A stretch of 51,117 bases of DNA from an uncultured Pelagibacteraceae bacterium (GCA_902592265.1 CACJDV010000007.1:1-51117), one strand, 5' to 3'. Positions 8,250-16,740 are shown, numbered from the stretch's first letter. Notes: generated from the letters alone by a model not told the origin. Program-made: numbers and translations.

Positions 8250-8732
8250 ATGTATAATACTAATATGTTAAAAAATAAATTTTTATCATTGATTCTTTTT
8301 TTTATAATCACTTTTTCTGCTTCATTTACTGGAGGTTTAGTCTCAATTAGCTTTAAAGAGCCTTGGTATTCTACTCTTATAAAATCAAATTATAATCCAC
8401 CAGATTGGATATTTGCTCCTGTTTGGACAACACTTTATGTGATGATGACATTAGCTATTTGGTTCTTTTGGCACAGTAAAAAAAGAGATGTGAGCACAAT
8501 TTATATTTATTTTATACATATAGTTTTAAATGCAACTTGGAGTATTGTTTTTTTTGGATTACATCAAATATTTTTTGCATTAGTTGTTCTTGTAATTTTG
8601 ATAACTTTCATAATAATTCTGATTATTAGATTTAAACGTGTCAATTTTGTAAGTTTCTACTTAATGATTCCATATTTACTTTGGTGTTTCTATGCATTAT
8701 TTCTTAACTATAACCTTTTAGTATTAAATTAA
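8250..8732 (+). CDS. tspO: TspO/MBR family membrane protein
   Basis: A 160-aa five-helix membrane protein of the TspO (translocator protein) family: YNPPDWIFAPVWTTLYVMM at about 50-68, then LNATWSIVFFGLHQIFFAL, and LLWCFYALFLNYNLLVLN at the end. TspO binds porphyrins and related ligands and modulates stress or light/oxygen responses in alphaproteobacteria; its precise activity is debated. A second in-frame ATG at 8265 (MLKNKF) may be the true start; a TATAAT at 8253-8258 inside the first codons is a hint in that direction. The stop abuts the ATG of the following FAD oxidoreductase, so they are likely co-transcribed. Confidence 0.93.
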   Translation: MYNTNMLKNKFLSLILFFIITFSASFTGGLVSISFKEPWYSTLIKSNYNPPDWIFAPVWTTLYVMMTLAIWFFWHSKKRDVSTIYIYFIHIVLNATWSIVFFGLHQIFFALVVLVILITFIIILIIRFKRVNFVSFYLMIPYLLWCFYALFLNYNLLVLN

Positions 8733-9836
8733 ATGGATGATGTTGTAATAGTTGGTGGTGGAATAATTGGTGCAGCGACAGCATATTTTTTATCCAAAGA
8801 GGGAAGAAAAGTAAAAGTAATTGAGAGAGACCCAACGTATAAATCAGCTTCTTTTCCTCTTTCGTTGGGAGGTTTTAGAAGGCAATTTTTTCAAACCGAA
8901 AATATTCTGTTAGGTAAGTTTGCTAGAGAATTTATTTTCCAAATACCAGAATTACTTAAAACAGAAAAAAATCCTAATCCTACAGCAAGCATGGTTCCAA
9001 ATGGATATTTATTAATGTTTGGCCCAGAACATGCTGAAGAACAATATAAGGCCTTAGAAAATCATAAAGCTTGTGAAGCAGGTACTAAGAATATTAAAGG
9101 TTCTGATTTAGACAAATTTTTTCCATACATCAATAAAGAAGGAATAGAAACTGCAACATTTACTGATAACAAAAGTGAGGGATGGATTGATCCCTTTCTA
9201 TTTCATACAGCTCTAAAAAGTAAAGCAATAGAGCAAGGTGCAGAATTTATAAAAGGAGAGGTAAAATCTTTGTCAGAAATTAAAGCTAAAACAATAGTGT
9301 CTGCTGCAGGATGCTGGACAAAAGAATTGCTAGAGGATATTCCGGTTGAACCTCAAAAGCACACTGTCTTTAGAGTTAAGTGTCCAAAACATATTCCTGA
9401 AATGCCATTAACTGGAGATTTAACCACAGGTGTTTATTGGAGACCTGAGGGTAAAGAGTATTTAGCTGGTTCACCAAAATCAGTTTTTGATGCCGCTGAT
9501 CTCGAACCAGCATGGGATGATTTTGAAGAATTGGTTTGGCCTGCTTTAGCAAAAAGGATTCCAGCATTTGAAGAATTAAAGTTAACTGGTGGTTGGGCAG
9601 GTTATTATGATTGTAATAGATTAGATAATAATGCTGTTGTTGGAAAACATCCTAAATTTGAAAATGTTTATTTAGCAACTGGATTTACAGGCAGAGGATT
9701 AATGCAAGCACCAGGAATTGGTAGAGCTTTAACAGAACTAATTACAACAGGCTCCTATCAATCAATTGATATTTCAAATATGGCAGTAGAAAGAGTGTTA
9801 GGTGCAAAAGCAAGGCCAGAACCTTATGTGTTATAA
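8733..9836 (+). CDS. FAD-dependent oxidoreductase, DAO (D-amino-acid/sarcosine oxidase-like) family
   Basis: A 367-aa protein with an N-terminal dinucleotide-binding motif VGGGIIGAATAYFL (G8-G-G10-x-x-G13) and a C-terminal FAD-contacting segment (LATGFTGRGLMQAPGIGRAL). Architecture and length match the DAO fold shared by glycine, sarcosine and dimethylglycine oxidases/dehydrogenases and by FOXRED1-like proteins. The near-N-terminal SLGGFRRQFF segment resembles FOXRED1-like members. SAR11 cells use methylated glycines as C1 and glycine sources, so an N-methyl-amino-acid substrate is plausible but not shown. It starts directly after tspO. The C-terminus is not extended by folate-binding GcvT-like domains. 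Confidence 0.88.
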   Translation: MDDVVIVGGGIIGAATAYFLSKEGRKVKVIERDPTYKSASFPLSLGGFRRQFFQTENILLGKFAREFIFQIPELLKTEKNPNPTASMVPNGYLLMFGPEHAEEQYKALENHKACEAGTKNIKGSDLDKFFPYINKEGIETATFTDNKSEGWIDPFLFHTALKSKAIEQGAEFIKGEVKSLSEIKAKTIVSAAGCWTKELLEDIPVEPQKHTVFRVKCPKHIPEMPLTGDLTTGVYWRPEGKEYLAGSPKSVFDAADLEPAWDDFEELVWPALAKRIPAFEELKLTGGWAGYYDCNRLDNNAVVGKHPKFENVYLATGFTGRGLMQAPGIGRALTELITTGSYQSIDISNMAVERVLGAKARPEPYVL

Positions 9837-9849
9837 TTACTTTTAGTTA

Positions 9850-11304
9850 TTAAGTACCACAAAAGGTTTTATAATCTTTTAAAGAGTTATCCATTTTAAG
9901 ATAATCAGAAATATTTTCTTGTAGAGTATATGGTTTTTTTAAAATTTCTAAAAGTTTATTAAATGGCTTTAGATTACCGTCATTAGCTTTTTCTAATGAC
10001 TCCTCAATTTTATGATTTCTTGGTATTATAAGAGGATTAACACTTCTCATTAATTTTATAAAATTTTCTGAAGTATTATTATTTAATTTTAATCTTTCTT
10101 GCCAATTCTTTTTCCAATTTTGAAAATTATTATCTTTGTAGATGTTATCGTCATAGTCTTTAAGATTCATTAAATGACAAAAAGTATTTGTATAGTCTAC
10201 TTTATTTTGATGCATCCAAGTAAGTAAATCAACAATCAAAAATTTATCTTTGTTTTCTTCACCTAATAATCCAAGTTTACTCCTCATCATATTCAACCAT
10301 TTTTCCTCATATTTTTCACCAAAAGTTTCAATTATCTCTGTTGCAATTTTAACCGCCTTATCCTCATCTTGATCAATTAAAGGGATTAAACACTCAGCAA
10401 ATCTTGAAAGATTCCATTTTGTAATAGCCGGTTGATTGCAATAAGCATATCTTCCCATCTTATCAATTGAGCTAAAAACAGTTTTTGGGTCATAGGAATC
10501 CATAAAAGCACATGGACCATAATCTATTGTCTCACCAGAAATAGTCATGTTATCGGTATTCATAACACCATGAATAAAACCAACACGCATCCAATTAATA
10601 ACTAAGTCAATTTGTTTATCTATAAGCACGTTTAAAAGGTCTACAGCTTTATTTTTTGAATTTATTAGTTCTGGATAATGTCTATTGATCACGTAATTTA
10701 GTAAAATTTCTAACTCATCTTTTTTATTACGTGCTACAATATATTGAAAAGTTCCAACTCTAATATGACTTGAGGCCACTCTTGTTAAGATAGCACCTTG
10801 CAATGGAGTATCTCGCATTATCTCCTCACCTGTTTTAGCAACTGCTAAACTTCTTGTTGAAGGTATATTCAACATATGCATTGCTTCACTAATTATATAT
10901 TCTCTAAGCATTGGGCCTAGTGCAGCTCTACCATCACCGTTCCTTGAAAATCCAGTTTTGCCTGAACCCTTAAATTGAACATCGTATCTTTCATTATTTT
11001 TCGTTAAATGTTCTCCTATCAAAACTGCCCTTCCATCACCCAACATGGTGAAATGACCAAATTGGTGACCAGCATAAGCCTGAGCAATGGCATTACTTCC
11101 TTTTGGTAGAATATTTCCAGTGAATAAAGCCGCTAATTCATTTTTATTAATTTTGGAAAAGTCTAAGTTTAATTTTTCAGCCAAATCTTCATTCATCAAA
11201 ACTAATTCTGGATTTTTTACCGCTACAGGTTCAATATGTTCTTTAAATGCGTTAGACAGTCTTGAATATGAGTTATCAAAATTCCAATTCACAGTATTTT
11301 TCAT
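9850..11304 (-). CDS. selO: Protein adenylyltransferase SelO (YdiU family)
   Basis: A 484-aa pseudokinase-fold AMPylase. Family landmarks are AYAGHQFGHFTMLGDGRA, GSGKTGFSRNGDGRAALGPM, REYIISEAMHMLNIPSTRSL, and GFIHGVMNTDNMTISGETID (catalytic-loop region), ending in TFCGT. The usual bacterial C-terminal cysteine is kept (selenocysteine in animals). SelO transfers AMP to Ser/Thr/Tyr of redox-related proteins and is tied to oxidative-stress adaptation and glutathionylation. It lies 6 bases downstream of msrA on the same strand, so the two oxidative-stress genes probably share a transcript, and it is convergent with the DAO gene. Confidence 0.96.
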   Translation of the reverse strand: MKNTVNWNFDNSYSRLSNAFKEHIEPVAVKNPELVLMNEDLAEKLNLDFSKINKNELAALFTGNILPKGSNAIAQAYAGHQFGHFTMLGDGRAVLIGEHLTKNNERYDVQFKGSGKTGFSRNGDGRAALGPMLREYIISEAMHMLNIPSTRSLAVAKTGEEIMRDTPLQGAILTRVASSHIRVGTFQYIVARNKKDELEILLNYVINRHYPELINSKNKAVDLLNVLIDKQIDLVINWMRVGFIHGVMNTDNMTISGETIDYGPCAFMDSYDPKTVFSSIDKMGRYAYCNQPAITKWNLSRFAECLIPLIDQDEDKAVKIATEIIETFGEKYEEKWLNMMRSKLGLLGEENKDKFLIVDLLTWMHQNKVDYTNTFCHLMNLKDYDDNIYKDNNFQNWKKNWQERLKLNNNTSENFIKLMRSVNPLIIPRNHKIEESLEKANDGNLKPFNKLLEILKKPYTLQENISDYLKMDNSLKDYKTFCGT

Positions 11305-11310
11305 AAAGAT

Positions 11311-11889
11311 TTATTTACTCCAGATTCTTTTTAATAACTCTTCTCTTCCACATGCTTTTTTATACCTAAGATATCGTTCAAACTTAATTTTATAAAAATC
11401 CTGATGATATTCTTCTGCTTTATAAAATTTTTCAAATTTCCTAATATATGTAACAACTTTTTTGTTAAATTTATTTTCTAAATCTTTTATATTTTTTTCA
11501 ATTAGTTTTTTTTCTTCATCATTTTGGTAAAATGCAACTGATCTATAACTATATCCTTTGTCACAAAATTGACCATAGGCATCAAATGGATCAATATTAA
11601 CCCAAAAATTTTCTAACAATTCTTTAAATGAAATAACTTTTCTATCATAGATTATTTCTACAACTTCGAAGTGACCAGTTTTTCCATATGTTACTTCTTT
11701 GTAAGTTGGATTTTCGGTAATACCTCCGGAATAACCAGAAATTACTTCTTCTACACCTTTTAATTTTTCAAATGACTCCTCAACACACCAAAAACACCCT
11801 CCAGCAAAATATGCTTTATCTTTTTGAGCAGAATTTGAAAAATTTATATTGATTAAAAGAAAGAAAATTATGAAAAAATATTTCATCAA
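11311..11889 (-). CDS. msrA: Peptide methionine sulfoxide reductase MsrA, exported
   Basis: A 192-aa MsrA with the active-site motif G31-C32-F-W-C35 and later YSYRSVAFY and EEYHQDFY. Cys32 is the catalytic thiol; a C-terminal Cys in KKACGREELL is the probable resolving residue. A hydrophobic N-terminus (residues 4-20) ending in SNSA looks like a cleavable signal peptide, so this copy should repair oxidised methionine in the periplasm. No msrB is adjacent. It leads a two-gene unit with selO. The 85 bases upstream hold an inverted repeat at 11892-11914 and the likely fdh terminator. Confidence 0.96.
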   Translation of the reverse strand: MMKYFFIIFFLLININFSNSAQKDKAYFAGGCFWCVEESFEKLKGVEEVISGYSGGITENPTYKEVTYGKTGHFEVVEIIYDRKVISFKELLENFWVNIDPFDAYGQFCDKGYSYRSVAFYQNDEEKKLIEKNIKDLENKFNKKVVTYIRKFEKFYKAEEYHQDFYKIKFERYLRYKKACGREELLKRIWSK

Positions 11890-11891
11890 AT

Positions 11892-11914
11892 ATCATAAAC
11901 AAATTCGTTATGAT
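11892..11914. repeat. Inverted repeat upstream of msrA
   Basis: ATCATAA (11892-11898) and TTATGAT (11908-11914) form a perfect 7-bp inverted repeat with a 9-base centre, starting 3 bases from the msrA start codon. Its position would fit an operator or a small 5'-UTR hairpin for the msrA-selO unit; no known motif is recognised. Confidence 0.3.
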
Positions 11915-11925
11915 AAGTCCAGATT

Positions 11926-11959
11926 TTAAAGGTAGCTACTTTTAAGTAGCCACCTTTAA
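11926..11959 (-). terminator. Hairpin after the formate dehydrogenase gene
   Basis: TTAAAGGT (11926-11933) pairs with ACCTTTAA (11952-11959), and GCTAC (11935-11939) with GTAGC (11946-11950), around a 6-base loop and one A/C mismatch. It begins 16 bases after the fdh stop on the minus strand. The following minus-strand bases are only weakly U-rich, so it may act as a terminator or as a 3'-end stabiliser. Confidence 0.55.
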
Positions 11960-11974
11960 TAATTTAATTGAGAA

Positions 11975-13174
11975 TTATTTTTTTTTATATTTTGCTGCTT
12001 CTTCAGAACCACCAGTAGCTGAACCTTTACTGTATGAGTGAGCACCCATACCAGCTAGCTGACCGTCTTTAACAATCAAATATTGATTTCTTATTTCTTT
12101 ACCTTCGAAGAAACATTCTAATATTTCTCTTACACCATCAGCATATCTTGATTGTGCTGTTAAAGATGTTCCTGAAGTATGAGGTGTCATACCATGATGT
12201 GGCATGCTTCTCCATACGTGATCGTTCGGTGCTGGTTGAGGAAACCATACGTCTCCAGCATAACCACTTAATTGACCACTCTTTAATGCTTTTGCAATGG
12301 CATCTCGATTACAGATTTTACCTCTTGCAGTATTTACAATGTAAGCACCTTTTTTCATTTTACTTATCATTGCATCATCAAATAAGTTTTCAGTTTCAGG
12401 GTGAAGAGGACAATTAATTGTAACCACATCACAAACTTTCACCATAGACTCTACAGACTCATGAAATGTAAGGTTCAATTCTTTTTCAACTGAGTCAGGT
12501 AGTTTATGTCTATCAAAATAGTGCAAATGAACGTCAAATGGTTTCATTTTTCTTAATGCATCCAAACCAATACGTCCGGCAGCGACGGTTCCAATATGCA
12601 TACCTTCAACATCATATGATCTTTGAACGGCATCAGCAATATTCCAGCCACCTTCATTCACGATTCTATGTTGGTTATGGTAATCTCTTACCATTGAAAC
12701 AATCATCATAACAATATGTTCAGCTACAGATCTTGAATTACAATAAGTAACTTCCACAACATCAATTTTATTATCCATTGCAGCTTGTAAATCAACATGG
12801 TCTGAACCAATTCCTGCTGTGATTGCCATTTTTAAATTTTTAGCTTTAGCAATTCTCTCTTTTGTTAAATAATAAGGAAAGAACGGTTGAGAAATTACAA
12901 TGTCAGCATCAACAATATGTTTGTCAGCTTCACATCCATCTCCATCTTTACTGTTAGTCACTACTAACTCATGACCATTACTCTCTAAAAATTTTCTTAA
13001 CCCAAGTTCACCAGATACACATCCTAGTAATTGTCCTGGAGTGTAGTCTCTACCTTTAGGTGACGGTAAAGTCATTCCATCTGGATATTTTTCTATCTTA
13101 GGTAATTCTGAAAGTGCATATGATTTCGGCATTCCACCTTTTGGATCATCATATAATACGCATAATATCTTCAT
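11975..13174 (-). CDS. fdh: NAD-dependent formate dehydrogenase (single-subunit)
   Basis: A 399-aa D-2-hydroxyacid-dehydrogenase-fold enzyme that oxidises formate to CO2 with reduction of NAD+. It aligns essentially without gaps to Pseudomonas sp. 101 FDH: N146, R284 (NTARGK), Q313 and H332 (MTPHTSGT) fall at the same residue numbers as the formate-binding and catalytic residues of that enzyme. The nucleotide loop is TVAAGRIG (196-203), with D221 (HYFDRH), the NAD-specificity aspartate. It has the C-terminal GMGAHSYSKGSATGGSEEA segment typical of true FDHs. No metal or molybdopterin subunits are needed. A strong Shine-Dalgarno AGGAGA precedes the ATG. It is divergent from an ABC importer operon across 486 bases; this is the energy-yielding end of C1 oxidation. 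Confidence 0.97.
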   Translation of the reverse strand: MKILCVLYDDPKGGMPKSYALSELPKIEKYPDGMTLPSPKGRDYTPGQLLGCVSGELGLRKFLESNGHELVVTNSKDGDGCEADKHIVDADIVISQPFFPYYLTKERIAKAKNLKMAITAGIGSDHVDLQAAMDNKIDVVEVTYCNSRSVAEHIVMMIVSMVRDYHNQHRIVNEGGWNIADAVQRSYDVEGMHIGTVAAGRIGLDALRKMKPFDVHLHYFDRHKLPDSVEKELNLTFHESVESMVKVCDVVTINCPLHPETENLFDDAMISKMKKGAYIVNTARGKICNRDAIAKALKSGQLSGYAGDVWFPQPAPNDHVWRSMPHHGMTPHTSGTSLTAQSRYADGVREILECFFEGKEIRNQYLIVKDGQLAGMGAHSYSKGSATGGSEEAAKYKKK

Positions 13175-13346
13175 TTATTCTCCTGTACATTTAAATATTT
13201 ATTTAGCGCATCTAACATTATTTTAGGATCTCAAGCAATGAATTATTTCTGATCAAGGTAAGACTTTTTAAAAAATAAGTTTGTAAATAAACTTTGTGAA
13301 ATAATGATTGTTTAGGATTTACCAATTAGTCGAAAGATACATACTC

Positions 13347-13395
13347 ATTATTTAAATAATACGGAGCCTCTATATTTAAATAATACGGAGCCTCT
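13347..13395. repeat. Tandem direct repeat with palindromic cores
   Basis: The 23-base unit TATTTAAATAATACGGAGCC plus TCT occurs at 13349-13371 and again at 13373-13395, identical, with a 24-base period. Each copy starts with the self-complementary TATTTAAATA. In the first copy the palindrome extends to 14 bases (ATTATTTAAATAAT, 13347-13360). Two in-phase palindromic sites about two helical turns apart look like a pair of operator sites; a recent slippage duplication is the alternative. Confidence 0.7.
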
Positions 13396-13598
13396 TTCTG
13401 TTGGAGAGTGAGTTATATTAAATAAAATTCTCAATCTAACACTTATACAAATAGAAATAGGGTTGCTGACCTATAAAAGAGAATAAAATGGATAAAATTA
13501 AATTTTTCAATCTATAGTTTAATTTCATCTAAGGGTTGCATAAAACAAGTTAAAAAGTCCGATGAAAGAGTGCGAATGAGAATTGGAATGATTAAAAT

Positions 13599-13628
13599 TT
13601 GCACAAACTTGCATCATATGATTATAAT
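13599..13628 (+). promoter_or_regulatory. Sigma70-like promoter of the importer operon
   Basis: TTGCAC (13599-13604) and TATAAT (13623-13628) are separated by 18 bases and lie 33 bases before the substrate-binding-protein ATG. A purine-rich AGAGGGA (13649-13655) serves as ribosome-binding site. This is the best promoter-like sequence seen in the window. Confidence 0.6.
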
Positions 13629-13660
13629 TAATTTTTAAAACTTAATTAAGAGGGATAGAA

Positions 13661-15001
13661 ATGTTAACAAAAATGTTAAAAAGAGTTGCATCTACTTTAA
13701 CAGTAGTTGTAGCTGTATTTTCTTCACTCGCTTTACCTCAAAAAGTATTCGGAGCTGAAACTCAATACTTTCCTGTAGCAAGTAGCCGTGTCGGACCTTA
13801 TTCGGCAATGGGTACTGGTTACTATGGGGCTCAGATTGACTACATGAATTATGTCAATATGACAGGCGGAGTGAATGGAGTCATGCTGACATGGCAAGAA
13901 TGTGAAACTGAGTACAACGCTGTAAAAACAGTTGAGTGTTATCAGAGACTACTTGAGAAAGATGGTCAAAGAATAGTTGTGTTTGATACTTTAGGAACAC
14001 CAGGAGCATATGCAGTTATTAACCGTATGGCAAAAGACAATGTTGTTTTAGCTCAATATGGTTATGGAAGAACTGACGGTGCTGATGGAAGAGTATGGCC
14101 TTGGGTATTTAATGCTGCAAGTCACTACTGGTCACAAATAGCTGTTAAATTAAAATTTATGGCACAGATCGAAGGTGGAATTGATAAGATGAAAGGTAAA
14201 AAAATCGTTCACTTACACATTGACTCTGCTTACGGTAGAGAGCCATTACCAGCAATGAGAAAAATTTGTAACGACTGGGGAGTTGAGTTGATTGAAATAT
14301 CAATCCCACCTCCAGGTCTTGAACAACAATCTCAGTGGCTGCAAATCAGAAAAGAAAAACCTGACTGGGTTACTTTCTGGGGAGCAGGTTCAGGAATGAA
14401 TTCAACAGCAATGACTAACGCTGCTAGAATTAATTTCCCAAGAGATAGAATGATGTACGTAACATTCGGTGCTGCCGAAGAGGATATGTATCCAGCAGGT
14501 GATGCAGCTAAGGGAACTTATGCTGTTGCAAATGCTTTACCTGGAGAATATCCATTGGTTAAAGACATCAAAGACAAAGTATATGGTGCTGGAAAAGGTA
14601 ACTTAGCTGATCCAAATAGGATTGGTTCAGTTTACTGGAATAGAGGACTAGGTGCTGCAGTTATGTGGATTGAAGCATTGAGAATTGCTCAAAAAATGCA
14701 TAACAAAGTTGGTAAAGCAGTAACTGGTGCTGAGTTTAGAGATGGTTATGAAAATTTAAACATGACTGAAGCTAGACTTACTGAACTTGGAGTTGGAGGA
14801 ATGTTAGCTCCGTTTGCTATTTCATGTGCAAACCATGAAGGTGCCGGTAAATTTGCTGTAATGCAGTGGGATGGAACAAAATTCAATCAGGTAACTGGTT
14901 GGGAGGCTCCAGGCGATCCTGCATTTATTAGAGGTCTAGTTGAAGACTCTGCAGCGAAATTTGCTAAAGAGAACAACATTACACCGAAAAAATGTGGTTA
15001 A
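13661..15001 (+). CDS. ABC transporter substrate-binding protein, branched-chain amino acid/amide (HAAT) type
   Basis: A 446-aa periplasmic binding protein (Peripla_BP_6-like). The first about 31 residues form a classic signal peptide (basic MLTKMLKR, hydrophobic VASTLTVVVAVFSSLAL, cleavage near VFG-AET). The mature protein begins QYFPVASSRVGPYSAMGTGY and contains the lobe-connecting pattern GKKIVHLHIDSAYGREPLPA. It is longer than typical LivJ (about 370 aa). The ligand is not identifiable from sequence; branched-chain amino acids, amides or aromatic acids are all known for the superfamily. Good codon and SD features suggest high expression, as usual for SAR11 binding proteins. A strong hairpin follows, before the ATPase genes. 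Confidence 0.93.
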   Translation: MLTKMLKRVASTLTVVVAVFSSLALPQKVFGAETQYFPVASSRVGPYSAMGTGYYGAQIDYMNYVNMTGGVNGVMLTWQECETEYNAVKTVECYQRLLEKDGQRIVVFDTLGTPGAYAVINRMAKDNVVLAQYGYGRTDGADGRVWPWVFNAASHYWSQIAVKLKFMAQIEGGIDKMKGKKIVHLHIDSAYGREPLPAMRKICNDWGVELIEISIPPPGLEQQSQWLQIRKEKPDWVTFWGAGSGMNSTAMTNAARINFPRDRMMYVTFGAAEEDMYPAGDAAKGTYAVANALPGEYPLVKDIKDKVYGAGKGNLADPNRIGSVYWNRGLGAAVMWIEALRIAQKMHNKVGKAVTGAEFRDGYENLNMTEARLTELGVGGMLAPFAISCANHEGAGKFAVMQWDGTKFNQVTGWEAPGDPAFIRGLVEDSAAKFAKENNITPKKCG

Positions 15002-15033
15002 TTAATTTAGAGATAAATTAATATCAATAATCG

Positions 15034-15075
15034 AAGGGGGAGTTTAAATAATCAAATTATTTTAAACTCCCCCTT
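15034..15075 (+). terminator. Strong hairpin between binding protein and ATPase genes
   Basis: AAGGGGGAGTTTAAA (15034-15048) and TTTAAACTCCCCCTT (15061-15075) are perfectly complementary over 15 bases with a 12-base loop, followed by TAAATAAAA rather than a pure T-run. It begins 33 bases after the binding-protein stop and ends 37 bases before the next gene. Such intercistronic hairpins commonly stabilise the upstream message or partially terminate, giving much more binding protein than membrane components. Confidence 0.75.
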
Positions 15076-15111
15076 TAAATAAAATTTAATTTAATATAAA
15101 AAGAAAGCTTA

Positions 15112-15930
15112 ATGAGTAACAATTCAGCCAACATTCTAGACATAAAGAATATAGAGGTCAGATATGATAATGTTATTTTAGCTTTACACGATGTATCTTT
15201 GAAAGTTCCTAAAGGAAAAGTAGTTGCATTATTAGGAGCAAATGGAGCAGGTAAAAGCACTACACTAAAAGCAGTTTCAACAATGTTAGCCTCAGAAAGA
15301 GGCAAAGTTACAAATGGTTCAATTGAATATGATGGAAACGCAATAGACAAACAAACTCCTTCGCAAATGGTTGGGTTAGGAATGGTCCAAGTATTAGAGG
15401 GTAGAAGATGTTTTGGTCACCTTACTGTTGAAGAAAATATAATTTCAGGAGCATATTCAAGAAAATTATCTAAAGGTGATATCAATCAAGAATTAGAAAA
15501 AATTTATACTTATTTTATAAGACTTAAAGAAAGAAGAAAAAGTCAAGCAGCATTCACCTCAGGTGGAGAGCAACAAATGATTGCAGTTGCAAGAGCAATG
15601 ATGGCTAAACCTAAAATGCTATTATTGGATGAGCCAACAATGGGTCTTGCACCTCAGTTAGTTGCTGAGATTTTCAATATTGTAAAAGAATTAAATACTA
15701 AAGAGGGAGTGAGTATTTTACTTGCTGAACAAAATACCAACGTTGCATTAAAAAATTCAGATTACGGTTATATCATTGAAACAGGAAGAGTTATGTTAGA
15801 TGGGACCGCAGAAAGTTTATTAAATGATGATAAAGTAAAAGAATTATATTTAGGAATTTCAAAGAAGGGTAGAAAAAATTTTAGAGATGTTCTTAAAGAA
15901 GAAAGTTTAACAAAAAAAAGAAGCAACTAA
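15112..15930 (+). CDS. HAAT-type ABC transporter ATP-binding protein (LivF-like)
   Basis: A 272-aa ABC ATPase. Walker A is GANGAGKST (42-50), the Q-loop region is MVQVLEGRRCFGHLTVEEN, the signature is TSGGEQQM, Walker B is MLLLDEP, and a LLAEQN switch follows, all in the LivF arrangement (LivF enzymes carry the V-x-EGRR and AEQN forms). It energises uptake together with the LivG-like partner 6 bases downstream. A C-terminal basic tail (KKGRKNFRDVLKEESL) extends beyond the usual end. The ribosome site is weak (AAGAAAG), which fits lower expression than the binding protein. Confidence 0.95.
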   Translation: MSNNSANILDIKNIEVRYDNVILALHDVSLKVPKGKVVALLGANGAGKSTTLKAVSTMLASERGKVTNGSIEYDGNAIDKQTPSQMVGLGMVQVLEGRRCFGHLTVEENIISGAYSRKLSKGDINQELEKIYTYFIRLKERRKSQAAFTSGGEQQMIAVARAMMAKPKMLLLDEPTMGLAPQLVAEIFNIVKELNTKEGVSILLAEQNTNVALKNSDYGYIIETGRVMLDGTAESLLNDDKVKELYLGISKKGRKNFRDVLKEESLTKKRSN

Positions 15931-15936
15931 AAAAAG

Positions 15937-16731
15937 ATGGCATACGAAAGAAAATTTAAGATTGGAAAACCAATATTAGAGGTAAATAATATCTCTCTCT
16001 CTTTTGGTGGTGTTAAGGCAATAACAGATACATCTTTCAATGTGCTTGAGCACGAAGTAAGAGCAATTATAGGACCTAATGGAGCTGGAAAAAGCTCAAT
16101 GTTAAATTGCATTAATGGAATTTATAAGCCTCAACAAGGAACTGTTTCGTTTAGGGGACAACAAATACCAAATATAACTCCAAATATCATGGCTCAAATG
16201 GGTTTATCTAGAACTTTTCAAAACCTAGCTCTTTTTAAAAGAATGTCAGTACTGGATAATATTCTAGTAGGTAGAAAACTTCACACAAAAACAAATTTTC
16301 TTGAGGTCGCTTTACAACTTCCTAAAGTAAAAAAGGAGGAAAAACTAAACAGGGAGAGATCTGAAGAGATAATTAGTTTTTTAGAGATTGAAGATATTAA
16401 AGATACACCAGTTGGGAAACTTCCTTATGGATTACAAAAGAAAGTTGAATTGGGTCGTGCTCTTGCAACAGACTCTACAATAATTTTATTAGATGAGCCT
16501 ATGGCTGGTATGAATGTTGAAGAAAAAAGAGACATGTGTAGATTTATTTTAAAAGTAAATGATGAACTAGGTACAACCATGGTTCTTATTGAACATGATA
16601 TGGGAGTAGTTATGGATATATCGGACAGAGTTGTTGTACTTGATTATGGTAAAGTTATTGGTGATGGTACACCTGATGAAGTTAGATCAAATCAAAAAGT
16701 AATAGACGCTTATTTAGGAGTAGAACACTAG
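15937..16731 (+). CDS. HAAT-type ABC transporter ATP-binding protein (LivG-like)
   Basis: A 264-aa ABC ATPase. Walker A is GPNGAGKSS (46-54), the Q-loop area is MGLSRTFQNLALFKRMSV, the LivG-type signature is LPYGLQKKVELGRAL, Walker B is IILLDEPMAGMN, and IEHDMGVVMDISD is the switch region. These features separate it from the LivF-like gene just upstream. It contacts the permease pair encoded downstream; the gap to the LivH-like gene is 9 bases. Nothing is missing from the catalytic set. Confidence 0.95.
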   Translation: MAYERKFKIGKPILEVNNISLSFGGVKAITDTSFNVLEHEVRAIIGPNGAGKSSMLNCINGIYKPQQGTVSFRGQQIPNITPNIMAQMGLSRTFQNLALFKRMSVLDNILVGRKLHTKTNFLEVALQLPKVKKEEKLNRERSEEIISFLEIEDIKDTPVGKLPYGLQKKVELGRALATDSTIILLDEPMAGMNVEEKRDMCRFILKVNDELGTTMVLIEHDMGVVMDISDRVVVLDYGKVIGDGTPDEVRSNQKVIDAYLGVEH

Positions 16732-16740
16732 GATAAATAT

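Larger units (their letters stand above)
13175..13660. promoter_or_regulatory. Divergent intergenic region, the only gene-free stretch over 300 bases
   Basis: It separates fdh (minus) from the importer operon (plus). Contents seen: a Shine-Dalgarno for fdh next to its start, an ATTTAAAT palindrome at 13189-13196, a small stem (AAGTTT 13277-13282 with AAACTT 13289-13294), a 24-bp-period tandem repeat with palindromic cores (13347-13395), and a sigma70-like promoter (13599-13628). Only very short ORFs (8 and 20 codons) occur, with no coding character. No tRNA or recognised riboswitch is visible. In a genome with near-zero spacers, 486 bases of non-coding DNA suggests regulation of both neighbours or an unrecognised small RNA. 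Confidence 0.6.

Noticed and set aside
9376-9567. Minus-strand frame inside the DAO-family gene
   Set aside because: Shadow of a well-supported gene; no homology and no initiation signal.
13349-13395. Possible CRISPR array
   Set aside because: Only two copies, with a single base between them, no spacers and no cas genes nearby.
13490-13519. Tiny ORF starting at the ATG near 13488 in the fdh/importer gap
   Set aside because: Only 8 codons with no ribosome site; indistinguishable from chance.
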